57,474 nt of DNA from Candidatus Falkowbacteria bacterium RIFOXYA2_FULL_47_19 (GCA_001780275.1 MFGB01000010.1:1-57474); one strand, 5' to 3'; positions 9,701-22,509 are shown, numbered from the stretch's first letter. Made by a program: numbers and translations. The notes: a model not told the origin generated them from the letters alone.

Positions 9701-11263
9701 ATGAAAATATTTATGTCTACAACAAAAGATTTCATTGTTGAACAATTAAAAGAGCAGATAAGAAACTTTAAATCTGAGGTCCGCGCCAGCGCTTTCGGTC
9801 GCGTGATCGAGATCGGCGACGGCATCGCCCGCGTCTCCGGCCTGGAAGAGGCTATGATGTCGGAGATGCTTGAGTTTAAAACAACTAAAGGTTCGGTTTT
9901 CGGCGTAGTTTTAAACCTTGAAGAGGACGGCATCGGGGCGGTCATATTGGGCGAATATGCCGACATTAAAGAGGGCGATGAGGTCATTGCCACTAAAAAA
10001 ATTCTGGAAGTTCCGGTCGGAGACGCGTTGGTCGGGCGGGTAGTAAACCCTTTAGGCAAGGCCGTTGACGGCAAGGACGAGATCAGTGCGGATAAATTTT
10101 ATCCGATTGAGAAGATTGCTCCCGGCGTTATTACCAGGGAGTCGGTCAAAGAGCCGGTCCAGACCGGGATAAAAGCCATTGACGCGATGGTGCCGATCGG
10201 ACGCGGCCAGCGCGAACTCATTATCGGCGACCGGCAGATCGGCAAGACCGCGATCGCGATCGACACGATCATAAACCAAAAGGGCCAGAATATGATCTGT
10301 GTTTACGTGGCTATCGGCCAGAAAGAATCAAAAATCGCCAATATCGTTGCTAAGCTTAACGAGGCGGGCGCTATGGAATATACGATCGTGGTTTTAGCCG
10401 GTGCTTCCGATCCGGCTTCGCTGCTTTATGTCGCGCCTTATGCCGGCTCAGCCATGGCCGAATATTTTTTGGACAAAGGCCAAGATGTTTTAATAGTATA
10501 CGACGACCTGTCAAAGCACGCCGCCAGCTACCGTGAAATATCGCTTTTGCTCCGCCGTCCCCCGGGACGGGAAGCTTTTCCCGGCGACGTTTTTTATCTG
10601 CACTCCCGGCTCCTGGAAAGATCCTGCAAGCTTAACAAGGATTACGGCGGCGGTTCAATAACCGCCCTGCCCATCATCGAAACTCAGGCCGGCGACGTAT
10701 CCGCCTATATTCCCACTAACGTTATATCTATTACCGACGGGCAAATATACCTAGAACCGGATCTTTTTTATCAGGGCAATCGTCCGGCCGTCAATGCCGG
10801 TTTATCGGTTTCACGCGTCGGTTCTTCCGCGCAGATCAAGGCCATGAAAAAGGTGGCCGGAAAAATGAGACTGGAAGCCGCCCAATATCGTGAACTGGCC
10901 GCTTTCGCCCAATTCGGATCGGATTTGGACGAGGAAACCAGGGCGAAACTCGAAAGGGGTAAGCGTTTGGTGGAAATTTTCAAACAAGATCAGTATCAAC
11001 CCATGAGAGTTAGCGACCAGGTAGTCGTATTTTTCGCTCTAACCGCCGGATTGATGGATGATGTTCCGGTGGACAAAATAAGCAAGTTCGAGAAAGACAT
11101 GATCGATTATATTAATGATAATCAGAAAAAATTACCGGAAACAATTGAAGCTACCGGAGATTTATCCGATGACCTTAGCGCCAGACTTAAGAAGGCGATC
11201 GAGGACTTTAAGGTAACACTTGATTATTTAGTGTTGCCAAGCGCGCGCAACGAGGCTAAATAA
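9701..11263 (+). CDS. atpA: F1Fo ATP synthase subunit alpha
   Basis: [12 protein letters not shown]-loop; start may be 9713. Confidence 0.97.
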   Translation: MKIFMSTTKDFIVEQLKEQIRNFKSEVRASAFGRVIEIGDGIARVSGLEEAMMSEMLEFKTTKGSVFGVVLNLEEDGIGAVILGEYADIKEGDEVIATKKILEVPVGDALVGRVVNPLGKAVDGKDEISADKFYPIEKIAPGVITRESVKEPVQTGIKAIDAMVPIGRGQRELIIGDRQIGKTAIAIDTIINQKGQNMICVYVAIGQKESKIANIVAKLNEAGAMEYTIVVLAGASDPASLLYVAPYAGSAMAEYFLDKGQDVLIVYDDLSKHAASYREISLLLRRPPGREAFPGDVFYLHSRLLERSCKLNKDYGGGSITALPIIETQAGDVSAYIPTNVISITDGQIYLEPDLFYQGNRPAVNAGLSVSRVGSSAQIKAMKKVAGKMRLEAAQYRELAAFAQFGSDLDEETRAKLERGKRLVEIFKQDQYQPMRVSDQVVVFFALTAGLMDDVPVDKISKFEKDMIDYINDNQKKLPETIEATGDLSDDLSARLKKAIEDFKVTLDYLVLPSARNEAK

Positions 11264-11272
11264 TAAATAATT

Positions 11273-12259
11273 ATGGCCAAGATAAAAGAAATACAAAGAA
11301 GAATAAAATCTATCGCCAACACCAAGAAGATCACGCGGGCAATGGAGATGGTGGCGGCCGCGAAAATGCGCAAGGCCGTGGAGGCGGTTTTAAAGACCAG
11401 AACGTATGCCAATCTAAGCTGGACCACTGTTTTGAATATTTCACAATCGACCGATTGCCGCATTAACGGCGAGGGCCTGCACCCCTTGCTCAGAACAAGG
11501 TCTTCCGCAAAAAAAGTGGCAATAGTGCTATTTACGTCAAACCGCGGCTTATGCGGCGGGTTCAACGCGGCTATCATGAACAAAGCCCATGATTCGATCG
11601 TTAAGCATCTATATAACGATCAAAAAGAGAAGATAGACACGGATTTTATCGTTGTTGGCAACAAGGGCAGGGCCATACATACGCGCTATGGTCATAACGT
11701 GACGGCGGAATTTCCAAAATCGGACGCGATCTCGAGCGTTACGGAGGTGCGGGCCGTAAGCAGGCTCGTTATTGACGATTTTATGGCTGGAAAATACGAT
11801 AAGATCATGGTCGCTTACACGGATTATATGAGCGCCGCAAAACAGCTTCCGCGTGTTAAACAACTTTTGCCGGTCGATATCGGCGCCGAAAAAGACCATT
11901 ATTTAGGAGTGGTCGGAGTAGACTCGCGCGTCGGTCTTGATCGTGAATTCGTGCAATCCAAAGAAGATAAGTATTTGCGGGAAAAAAAGAATATTTTTAT
12001 ATTCGAATATGAACCCAGTCCGGAAGAAGTATTGGAGGAAATGCTGCCTCGTCTGATCGAAATGCAGCTATACCAGGCCCTTTTGGAGTCGAACGCTTCG
12101 GAAGAGTCAGCCCGTATGAGTGCCATGCACCAGGCCACCGAAGCGGCCAATGATATGGTTAACGAATTAACCCTGTTTTACAATAAGGCGCGGCAGTCGG
12201 GCATCACGGCCGAAATCGCTGAAATATCAGCCGGAGCCAATGCTTTGGCCGACGATTAA
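11273..12259 (+). CDS. atpG: F1Fo ATP synthase subunit gamma
   Basis: RIKSIANTKKITRAMEMVAAAKMRKA; C-terminal AANDMVNELTLFYNKARQSGIT. Confidence 0.96.
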   Translation: MAKIKEIQRRIKSIANTKKITRAMEMVAAAKMRKAVEAVLKTRTYANLSWTTVLNISQSTDCRINGEGLHPLLRTRSSAKKVAIVLFTSNRGLCGGFNAAIMNKAHDSIVKHLYNDQKEKIDTDFIVVGNKGRAIHTRYGHNVTAEFPKSDAISSVTEVRAVSRLVIDDFMAGKYDKIMVAYTDYMSAAKQLPRVKQLLPVDIGAEKDHYLGVVGVDSRVGLDREFVQSKEDKYLREKKNIFIFEYEPSPEEVLEEMLPRLIEMQLYQALLESNASEESARMSAMHQATEAANDMVNELTLFYNKARQSGITAEIAEISAGANALADD

Positions 12260-12281
12260 AATAATTTTTAAATTAAAATAA

Positions 12282-13673
<1,392 letters not shown>

Positions 13674-13679
13674 ATTTTT

Positions 13680-14126
13680 ATGTACGATAACGGAAAGAAT
13701 ATACAATTCGAAATAGTGACACCGGAACGTACGGTTCTGAAAGAACAGATTCTTCAGGTAACCGTGCCGACCAGGGACGGGGAGATCACGGTCCTGCCCA
13801 AGCACATGCCCTTGGTATCGATGCTAAAACCGGGAGTAATAGAGCTTAAAACCGTTGATGGCGAAGTAAAGCTTATGTCCGTATCGGGCGGTTTTATAGA
13901 GGTTTTGCGCAATAAGGTGGTAATTCTGGCGGATACGGCCGAACGGGCGGAAGAAATTGACATCGCCCGCGCCGAAGAGGCCCGCGTTCGGGCGGAAAAA
14001 ACCATGCGGGAAGCTACCCATCTTGATCAAGAACAGTTTGCCGCCGTAAGCGCCGTTGTTGCTAAGGAATTAGCCCGGACAAGAGCCGCTAATAAGTGGA
14101 AGCGTTTGCGTGGTGGACAAAAATAA
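13680..14126 (+). CDS. atpC: F1Fo ATP synthase subunit epsilon
   Basis: QFEIVTPERTVL...VTVPTRDGEITVLPKHMPLVSML. Confidence 0.93.
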   Translation: MYDNGKNIQFEIVTPERTVLKEQILQVTVPTRDGEITVLPKHMPLVSMLKPGVIELKTVDGEVKLMSVSGGFIEVLRNKVVILADTAERAEEIDIARAEEARVRAEKTMREATHLDQEQFAAVSAVVAKELARTRAANKWKRLRGGQK

Positions 14127-14215
14127 TTTTTTTGTTGATAAAATTAATCCGTTGTTTGATGGCGGATTAATTTTTTGTTTAACATAAGCATAATTATTTA
14201 TTAATAATTAAGGCC

Positions 14216-14244
14216 TTGACAGGATCTTAAGCAGGCGCTAAAAT
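14216..14244 (+). promoter_or_regulatory. Sigma70-like promoter of groESL
   Basis: TTGACA-N17-TAAAAT immediately upstream of CIRCE. Confidence 0.8.
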
Positions 14245-14259
14245 ACAATCACAGAAGAG

Positions 14260-14286
14260 TTAGCACTTGAAGCTTAAGAGTGCTAA
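14260..14286 (+). promoter_or_regulatory. CIRCE operator (HrcA site)
   Basis: TTAGCACTT-N9-GAGTGCTAA, one mismatch to consensus. Confidence 0.92.
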
Positions 14287-14336
14287 CGGACTAAAATTAA
14301 TTTAACTCTGGCTACAATACACAGGTGCGTTATGCG

Positions 14337-14356
14337 CCTGCCTGCCGGCAGGCAGG
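14337..14356. repeat. 20-bp perfect palindrome CCTGCCTGCCGGCAGGCAGG (copy 1)
   Basis: Identical to 21455..21474. Confidence 0.9.
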
Positions 14357-14383
14357 TTGTGGGTCGTGAGTTATGAGAGGAAT

Positions 14384-14671
14384 ATGAAACTAAAACCATT
14401 ACACTCAAACGTGATCGTTAAACCGATCCGTCAGGATGAAATTACCAAGTCCGGCATCGTGCTTCCCGATACGGTCGATAAGGAAAGGCCGGAAAGGGGC
14501 GAGGTCGTAGCTGTGGGCGAAGGAAAGATCCTCGACAACGGTCAGCGCGCGCCCATGAGCGTCAAAGTTGGCGATAGGGTTATGTTCAAAAAATATTCGC
14601 CGGACGAGATCAAGGTCGATGACGAAGAATATCTGGTGATCTCCGAGGGTGACATCCTGGCTATTTTATAA
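14384..14671 (+). CDS. groES: Co-chaperonin GroES
   Basis: [15 protein letters not shown]...; upstream in-frame ATG at 14357 overlaps the palindromic leader. Confidence 0.95.
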   Translation: MKLKPLHSNVIVKPIRQDEITKSGIVLPDTVDKERPERGEVVAVGEGKILDNGQRAPMSVKVGDRVMFKKYSPDEIKVDDEEYLVISEGDILAIL

Positions 14672-14763
14672 TAGTATATTAAAATCATTTCAAATAATTA
14701 AAAGTATGACACGTTGCGCGTTATCTGCCCTTGGGCAGGCAGGCGTTACGGGTTATGCGTTAA

Positions 14764-16434
<1,671 letters not shown>

Positions 16435-16460
16435 AAAAATAACGGAATAACATAAACAAA

Positions 16461-16482
16461 AAACGGGCCTGGCCCGTTTTTT
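16461..16482 (+). terminator. Intrinsic terminator after groEL
   Basis: ACGGGCC-t-GGCCCGT plus T-run. Confidence 0.85.
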
Positions 16483-16558
16483 GTTTTATTGCAAATAATT
16501 ATTAATTATTGTATAATTTTAACATAATTATCATTTATCATTGTCTATAATTAATGTT

Positions 16559-17614
16559 ATGAACGAAAACAAAAATCCGATCTATATTAATATTACCGCC
16601 ATGGGGGTAGTAAAGATCATTTTGATCTTTATAGTTTTTTATTTGCTGTACCTGGTCAGGGATATCCTGGCCGTACTTTTTATCTCCCTTATTTTGGCGG
16701 CGGCGGTCGATCCTTGGGTTGACTGGATGCACCGCAAAAAAATTCCCCGCGGCGCGGCTATCATAATGATCTATCTCGTGATGTTTTCGGCCGTAGGCGG
16801 GGTTATCGCTTTGATCATCCCTCCGATTACCGTCCAAGTAAACGAGTTGGTCAGTAATTTCCCCCAGATACTTGAAAAGATCATTTCGGGAGTGAATTTT
16901 CTAAAAGAATATTCGATCAGTCACGGTATCATGGATAATTTCAAAGAATACCTTGGAAGCGTCAGCCAGAACGTGCAAGGAGCCGCCGGAGGTATATTTT
17001 CCACCGTATCGGGAATAATCGGCAGTGTCTTTTCTTTCTTCCTTGTACTGGTAATTACTTTTTACATGGTGGTCGAGGAAAATGCCATTAAGAAAATAAT
17101 TTGGTCGATAGCGCCGGAGGACAGCCAGGTATACCTCATGCAGCTCATAAACAGGATGCAGAAAAAAGTCGGTCTTTGGCTCCGCGGCCAGCTTATACTT
17201 TCCTTGATAATATTCGCCCTGACCTACATCGGATTGACCATATTAGGGGTCAAATACGCCCTGGTTCTGGCTTTGATCGCCGGTATGACGGAATTCGTGC
17301 CTTACTTGGGTCCGATCCTTGCTTCCATACCCGCGATTTTCCTGGCCTTTACTCAGGAACCGACGTTGGCCATCTTCGTGGCCGTGCTTTATTATATTAT
17401 CCAGCTGACAGAGAACAACATTATCGTGCCCAAGCTCATGCAAAAAGTAATCGGCCTTAATCCCATAATCAGTATCGCCGTTCTGCTTATCGGTTTTAAG
17501 CTCGCCGGCGTCGCCGGAGCAATCCTGTCAATTCCGGTGGCAACCGCCGTTAGTGTGTTTATTAAAGATATATTCGACCACAGGGTAGGAGAAAAAAAAT
17601 TCATCGATCAATAG
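16559..17614 (+). CDS. AI-2E family transporter (PerM-like)
   Basis: Multi-TM, GMTEFVPYLGPILASIPA. Confidence 0.85.
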   Translation: MNENKNPIYINITAMGVVKIILIFIVFYLLYLVRDILAVLFISLILAAAVDPWVDWMHRKKIPRGAAIIMIYLVMFSAVGGVIALIIPPITVQVNELVSNFPQILEKIISGVNFLKEYSISHGIMDNFKEYLGSVSQNVQGAAGGIFSTVSGIIGSVFSFFLVLVITFYMVVEENAIKKIIWSIAPEDSQVYLMQLINRMQKKVGLWLRGQLILSLIIFALTYIGLTILGVKYALVLALIAGMTEFVPYLGPILASIPAIFLAFTQEPTLAIFVAVLYYIIQLTENNIIVPKLMQKVIGLNPIISIAVLLIGFKLAGVAGAILSIPVATAVSVFIKDIFDHRVGEKKFIDQ

Positions 17615-17631
17615 AAAATTAATCTTAAAAT

Positions 17632-19899
17632 ATGAATTTATCCGTTCCGGAGAAAATAGCCAATTTTCTTATTAAAGGCTCGATATTCATGCTGCCTTTA
17701 TTTTTTTTACCTCCGCTGTCCGCTTCGGGCATGGATAATTCCGGCAAGCAGCTGTTTTTTTGGGTCGTTTTGCCTTTAGCCGGTTTTTTAATGGTCGGAC
17801 GCATGGCCGCTTCCGGCGAGATCCGGATAAAAAGATCCTTTCTTGATATTCCGGCGATCCTATTTTTAGCACTATCCGGCCTGGCCGTTTTTGGAAGCCT
17901 GGACCCATTCTCTTCGTTTTTCGGAGCCTTCAATAATTTTAATCTGCCATATCTGGGAATATTCGCCGGCGTGTTGTTATATTTTATCTTTTTTAATTTT
18001 ATCCGCGGGAAAGAAGATATAATCGCGATCATAAGGCTCCTTATTGCCGCTTACACCCTGATTCTCTTGGTCGCTCTGGCGCTAATGGTCGGCTCATGGA
18101 CAGGTCTTTTATCCGGTACATCGCCGTTGTTTTTTTATTTCCGCGCCAGCGCCGGTTTTTTGGAGGATCTGGCGGTTTATATAGCCGTTATGGATGTTTT
18201 GGTTTTTGCCTCTTTTTACGGCGGTTCAGCCGGCGCGTCTTTGTTCAATAAAAATTGGGAACCGCTGGGCATGAAGATCTTATCCGTTGTTTCCTTGTGG
18301 TTTTTGGCCCAGATAAATTTTTCGCCTGCCTGGTGGTGTTTGGGCTTGGGCGTCGGTTTTACGGTTATCGCCAAATATTTTTGGACAAAACTCCGACCGG
18401 TCGAAGGAGTTATAAGCGCCCGCCGCTCCAAATACGAATTATTGTGGCCGGCGATCTTTGTTGCCATACCTCTCCTTTTCCTCGTGGCCGGTTATTCGGG
18501 TTTGTCGGATCGGCAGAGCTCTTTTCTGGAGGGAAGGCTTGATTTCGGGAATACCGCGGCCGTTTCGGTGTCAGCCCTGAAAAACCGGCCGTTTTTCGGT
18601 TATGGTTCGGAAATGTTCAGCGCCGCGATATCCTTGTTCCGGCCGGCAGAGCTTAACGATACTGTCGGCTGGGACACAAGGTATAAAACAGGTTCGTCCC
18701 ATTTTTTCGTTTTAGCGGCGACGTCGGGCTTGCCCGTGCTCGTAAGTTATTTAGCGATAATCATCATCTGGTTTTATCATTCAATGGTCCGAGGGTATAA
18801 ATTCATGTCCCTGAAAAACGAGAATAATGACGGGGCCTGGATATTTTTCGTTTTGACGGCCGCCGGTTTGGCTTTGTTGGCCGGGCAATTGCTTTACGCG
18901 GCCAACACAGTCCTGTGGTTATTTTTTTGGATCTTATTGGCACTGATAAGCGCCTTCATGCCGGACAATAGGGGCGTAAAATATCCCCTTAAACCCGGCC
19001 GAGGGGCTTTTTCGATCTTTATCCCCGTCATTTTTTTATTATTTTTTGGCTGGGCGGCTTTATTGGGCGAATACGGACAATATTTTTTGGCAGGCATTAA
19101 TTTCGATCGGGCCGCTGCGGCCGACAGAGACGGAACGAGCGAGAATTATCTGTTAACAGCCGATAGGTTAAATCCCCGTAACTACAGCTATAAGATCGGT
19201 TTGTCGAAATTTTATTTGTCCGCGGCTCTCGAGGAAGCGGTAAAACCGGAAGGAGAGAGGAGCGCGGAAGCTGTTAGGGATGATTTTAACCGGAGCATCG
19301 GCTGGGCAGAGAAAGCGCGCGCGGCAGCTCCATATGCGGTAGCGGTATACGAAAATTTGGGCGCGGTTTACCGCGACATAGGCGTTTATTCGCCCGCGAG
19401 TTACGATCTCTCGATAAAAGCTTTCAAGGAAGCAGCCCGGCTTGAACCGACCAATCCGGTAATACTGGCCGAGTTGGGCCATATTTATCTTGCCAAAGGT
19501 CTTTATGATGACGCTATTTCCGCTTATGGACGGGCGGGAGATTTAAAAAAGGATTTTTTTCCGGCAAGACTGGGAACGGCTAAGGCCTATGAAGCCAAAG
19601 GGGAATACGAACAGGCGTTGGCGCTTTTTTCCGAACTGGAAGGCGGACCCGATGACGTAAGCGTTTTTTTCGAAGAAGGCCGGATCTATTTCAACCAGGG
19701 AAATATCGATGAGGCCATAAAAAAATTCCGGCAGGCAATTACCCTGGAACCGCTTTATGCTAACGGCCTTTACGCCTTGGCGCTGGCCCTGGAAAAAGGC
19801 GGCGCTTTTGACGAGGCCAGATTTTACTATAATATGGTGGGGAAACTGAACCCGGGTAACGCGGAGATAAAGAAGAAGATCGAGGAACTTGAAAAATGA
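17632..19899 (+). CDS. O-antigen-ligase-like polytopic membrane protein with C-terminal TPR repeats
   Basis: ~10 TM segments, periplasmic loop GYGSEMF, then TPR units. Confidence 0.75.
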   Translation: MNLSVPEKIANFLIKGSIFMLPLFFLPPLSASGMDNSGKQLFFWVVLPLAGFLMVGRMAASGEIRIKRSFLDIPAILFLALSGLAVFGSLDPFSSFFGAFNNFNLPYLGIFAGVLLYFIFFNFIRGKEDIIAIIRLLIAAYTLILLVALALMVGSWTGLLSGTSPLFFYFRASAGFLEDLAVYIAVMDVLVFASFYGGSAGASLFNKNWEPLGMKILSVVSLWFLAQINFSPAWWCLGLGVGFTVIAKYFWTKLRPVEGVISARRSKYELLWPAIFVAIPLLFLVAGYSGLSDRQSSFLEGRLDFGNTAAVSVSALKNRPFFGYGSEMFSAAISLFRPAELNDTVGWDTRYKTGSSHFFVLAATSGLPVLVSYLAIIIIWFYHSMVRGYKFMSLKNENNDGAWIFFVLTAAGLALLAGQLLYAANTVLWLFFWILLALISAFMPDNRGVKYPLKPGRGAFSIFIPVIFLLFFGWAALLGEYGQYFLAGINFDRAAAADRDGTSENYLLTADRLNPRNYSYKIGLSKFYLSAALEEAVKPEGERSAEAVRDDFNRSIGWAEKARAAAPYAVAVYENLGAVYRDIGVYSPASYDLSIKAFKEAARLEPTNPVILAELGHIYLAKGLYDDAISAYGRAGDLKKDFFPARLGTAKAYEAKGEYEQALALFSELEGGPDDVSVFFEEGRIYFNQGNIDEAIKKFRQAITLEPLYANGLYALALALEKGGAFDEARFYYNMVGKLNPGNAEIKKKIEELEK

Positions 19900-19926
19900 G
19901 GGTTTTGAATCACTTATCACATGAAG

Positions 19927-19951
19927 AAGCCCCTGATTACCAGGGGCTTTT
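19927..19951. terminator. Intrinsic terminator between convergent genes
   Basis: AAGCCCCTG-atta-CAGGGGCTTTT. Confidence 0.8.
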
Positions 19952-19960
19952 AAAAAGAAC

Positions 19961-20713
19961 TTACGGTTTTAATCCTGTTTTATTTTTTAGATCTCGGCGT
20001 GAAGATCGGTTGATACCGACTTTTTTCATGACTGCCCGGATTTTTTCCGCCGGAAGCCGTTCCAGCCACAGATCTAGCAGGTCGAATATTCCCTCTAATA
20101 GGTCTTCCCGGGCGATTTCGGTTTTTGCCGCCGCCTCATAGTCTATCTCTACGGATTCCGGAATGGCGCCCCCCGCCTCTTTAAGCGCCGGCAGTTCGCG
20201 ATAAGCGTCTTCGAGGGAATAGCCTTTAACTAAGGTCAGCTGATATATCTTCCCGACCCCCAAAAGCGCCGCTAATCCGTTTATGGAATAGACATATTGC
20301 CTGCCCTTCCTTTTTTTTCTGATTATTTTGCCGAGATCAGTACGCGACATAAGGGATAGTCTTCCGGCGATCGAGCCCAGATTAAGTTTTTTTCCGGTGG
20401 ACGCCTCTATATTCTGGAGGATTTCTTCGGCTGTTTGTTCGTCGCCGGTCAAAAGGGCGCTTATGATAAGTTTTCCCTGGTTGGTTTCCGCGGCGGCGCT
20501 TTTGGCGATTCCGGCTTTGGCCGCCCTGATATCGTCTTGCATTTTTTCCTCTAAATATTCAAGAGGGCTTACTTTTATTACATGACCGCGTTTTTTTGTT
20601 TTGTCCCGGATCTTTTTAGGGGGCACGCGGGTTTCATTTTTTTCTTTTTCTGATTGCGGGGGCGAAACGATTATTTTTTTCGGCGGCCTTTTGGTTTTTT
20701 TCTTCGGGGTCAT
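19961..20713 (-). CDS. Hypothetical protein: Lys/Pro-rich N-terminus plus winged-helix-like segment
   Basis: MTPKKKTKRPPKK...; IGSIAGRLSLMSRTDLGKIIRKKRKGRQYVYSI-like region. Confidence 0.55.
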   Translation of the reverse strand: MTPKKKTKRPPKKIIVSPPQSEKEKNETRVPPKKIRDKTKKRGHVIKVSPLEYLEEKMQDDIRAAKAGIAKSAAAETNQGKLIISALLTGDEQTAEEILQNIEASTGKKLNLGSIAGRLSLMSRTDLGKIIRKKRKGRQYVYSINGLAALLGVGKIYQLTLVKGYSLEDAYRELPALKEAGGAIPESVEIDYEAAAKTEIAREDLLEGIFDLLDLWLERLPAEKIRAVMKKVGINRSSRRDLKNKTGLKP

Positions 20714-20808
20714 TGCACCCTCCCTTCATAAAAAGAGCATTATGATAAAATTTTAATATTTTCTTAGTGGATTTTAATACACGTGAATTAAAGCGGAATT
20801 AGAAGTAA

Positions 20809-20838
20809 TAAAAAAAGCAACATGAATATCATGTTGCT
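20809..20838 (-). terminator. Intrinsic terminator for the HesB-like gene
   Basis: AGCAACATG-atatt-CATGTTGCT followed by T-run on minus strand. Confidence 0.8.
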
Positions 20839-20852
20839 CGGGGACCTTGAAG

Positions 20853-21203
20853 TTATTTTTTTTCGTTTTCGTCCTGCCCGCAGCGGCAGCTTCCGCATCC
20901 GGGATTCCGGCCGAAATCGATGGCGCTGTCGATCTTGAGGTCGTCATCGACGATGTCGATGTTTATGGGTTGGGCTTTTTTCAGGAGCTCCGCGTCGACA
21001 ACAAAATCGAGGCCGTCAAAAGTAAAGCTCTTGTCATTTTTTGCCGGCTCATCCAGAGCCAGTCTGAGTCCCGGTCCGCCTCAGCCCGCGGTTTGCAGGT
21101 AGATACGGATAGATTTTCCCGACGGAAGATTTTTTTGCCGGATTACGGCTTTTAAGTAATCGACAGCTTTTTGGGTAGCTACGAATTCTTGGCCAGCTTG
21201 CAT
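20853..21203 (-). CDS. HesB/IscA-like protein, candidate selenoprotein (in-frame UGA at codon 41, 21081-21083)
   Basis: ATG with GGGAGG upstream; MQAGQEFVATQKAVDYLKAVIRQKNLPSGKSIRIYLQTAG(U)GGPGLRLALDEPAKNDKSFTFDGLDFVVDAELLKKAQPINIDIVDDDLKIDSAIDFGRNPGCGSCRCGQDENEKK*; HesB-like downstream; SECIS-like hairpin 21044-21062. Confidence 0.7.
21044..21062 (-). promoter_or_regulatory. Putative bacterial SECIS hairpin
   Basis: mRNA CUGGCUC-UGGAU-GAGCCGG, 7-bp stem, 5-nt loop with G at loop position 2, 25 nt between UGA and loop. Confidence 0.55.
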
Positions 21204-21274
21204 GGTTTGCCTCCCATGATTAGAGATTTGAAAAAAAACGATATAAATTAAAAAATTTTAACGTGATGTTTCTT

Positions 21275-21340
21275 GTGCCTAGTGAGGTTCCGCCATCCGG
21301 CGGGATCTCCGCTTCGCTCCGAAACTCACCGCAGAATAAT
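21275..21340 (-). pseudogene. Degenerate fragment repeating the first ~36 nt of 21356.. (tRNA-Leu 3' end plus palindrome)
   Basis: TGCCTAGTGAGGTTCCGCCATCCGGCGGGATCTCCG versus TGCCTAGAGAGGTCCCGCCATCCGGCGGGATCTCCG. Confidence 0.65.
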
Positions 21341-21354
21341 CTTTATTTTTATAT

Positions 21355-21490
21355 GTGCCTAGAGAGGTCCCGCCATCCGGCGGGATCTCCGTCCCGCTTT
21401 GGCGGGACTCCGAGAATCTTTTCTTTCATTGACTTGCGTCCACACGATTTTGAGCCTGCCTGCCGGCAGGCAGGTCGTGCGCGTTTACTT
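21355..21490 (-). pseudogene. Degenerate tRNA-Leu copy, T-arm and anticodon arm disrupted by palindromes, 5' acceptor missing
   Basis: GACTTGCGTCCACACGATTTTGAG-[20-bp palindrome]-TCGTGCGCG matches the tRNA-Leu anticodon arm; 3' end TGCCTAGAGAGG conserved. Confidence 0.75.
21455..21474. repeat. 20-bp perfect palindrome CCTGCCTGCCGGCAGGCAGG (copy 2), inserted in the degenerate tRNA-Leu
   Basis: Exact insertion relative to the intact tRNA-Leu sequence. Confidence 0.9.
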
Positions 21491-21493
21491 GTG

Positions 21494-21577
21494 TGCCTAG
21501 AGAGGGAATCGAACCCTCATGGACTTACGTCCACACGATTTTGAGTCGTGCGCGTCTACCAATTCCGCCATCCAGGC
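21494..21577 (-). tRNA. tRNA-Leu (anticodon CAA)
   Basis: Cloverleaf: acceptor GCCTGGA/TCTAGGC, anticodon loop CTCAAAA, long variable arm, GGTTCGATTCC T-arm; CCA not encoded. Confidence 0.93.
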
Positions 21578-21747
21578 TAAAAATAAAACAGCTAACAGTA
21601 GCTATTGACTATGGTTATTATATGGCAAATACATAAAATTGTCAAAATTTGTGAAAATTTATATTTTGGGTTATAATAAAAATGCCGGTTGAGGGAGTGG
21701 GAAGAAGGATGATTTACCGGCTTTTATTCTTATCCCGCCCTAGATAA

Positions 21748-22509
21748 ATGGGTAAAATAATTTCAGTCGTCAATCAAAAGGGGGGAGTGGGCAAAACCAC
21801 CACGGCCGTAAATTTAGGGTCTTATTTGGCATATCTTGGAAAAGAGGTGCTTCTGGTCGATATAGATCCCCAGGCTAACGCCACCTCGGGTTTAGGCATA
21901 GATCATCAGAAGCTACCCCACGGGATTTACGAAGCGATTATCGGCCAAAAACCGATCTACCACGTCATTAAACATACCCTGCAGGATAAGTACAGCGTGG
22001 CGCCTTCCACGATCTCCCTTGCCGGGGCCGGCATCGAGCTCGTTGGCATGGAAGATCGGGAGTTCAGGCTAGCCAAGGTTCTTTCTGACGTAAAAAACGA
22101 ATATGATTATATTATCGTGGATGGTCCGCCTTCCCTTGGTCTTTTGACCGTAAACAGCCTTTGCGCCGCCGATCAGGTACTTATTCCTATACAGAGCGAA
22201 TATTACGCCCTGGAGGGCTTGGGGCAGCTCCTGGAGACGATCAGTCTGGTGCAGAATAACTTAAAGCCGGAACTGGGAATATTGGGGGCGGTCATAACCA
22301 TGTTCGACAAGCGCAATAAGCTGTCCGACTCCGTCATGCGCGAGTTATATCAATATTTTCCGAACCGGGTATTCCGTTCGGTAATACCCCGAAGCGTCCG
22401 GCTGGCCGAAGCGCCGAGCTACGGCCGATCCATACTTCACTACGACCCGAAATCAAAGGGTGGCCGGGCGTATGAGAAGCTGGCGCGGGAGCTTATAGGT
22501 TTAGAATAG
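21748..22509 (+). CDS. parA: ParA/Soj chromosome partitioning ATPase
   Basis: MGKIISVVNQKGGVGKTTTAVNL. Confidence 0.96.
   Translation: MGKIISVVNQKGGVGKTTTAVNLGSYLAYLGKEVLLVDIDPQANATSGLGIDHQKLPHGIYEAIIGQKPIYHVIKHTLQDKYSVAPSTISLAGAGIELVGMEDREFRLAKVLSDVKNEYDYIIVDGPPSLGLLTVNSLCAADQVLIPIQSEYYALEGLGQLLETISLVQNNLKPELGILGAVITMFDKRNKLSDSVMRELYQYFPNRVFRSVIPRSVRLAEAPSYGRSILHYDPKSKGGRAYEKLARELIGLE

Noticed and set aside
20847-21155. Plus-strand ORF of 102 aa
   Set aside because: Antisense of the HesB-like gene; no family resemblance.
20853-21203. UGA-Gly recoding (Gracilibacteria/SR1 code) as explanation for the in-frame TGA
   Set aside because: Several intact genes in the window end in TGA stops and no other conserved gene examined has internal TGA; the family position is Cys, not Gly.
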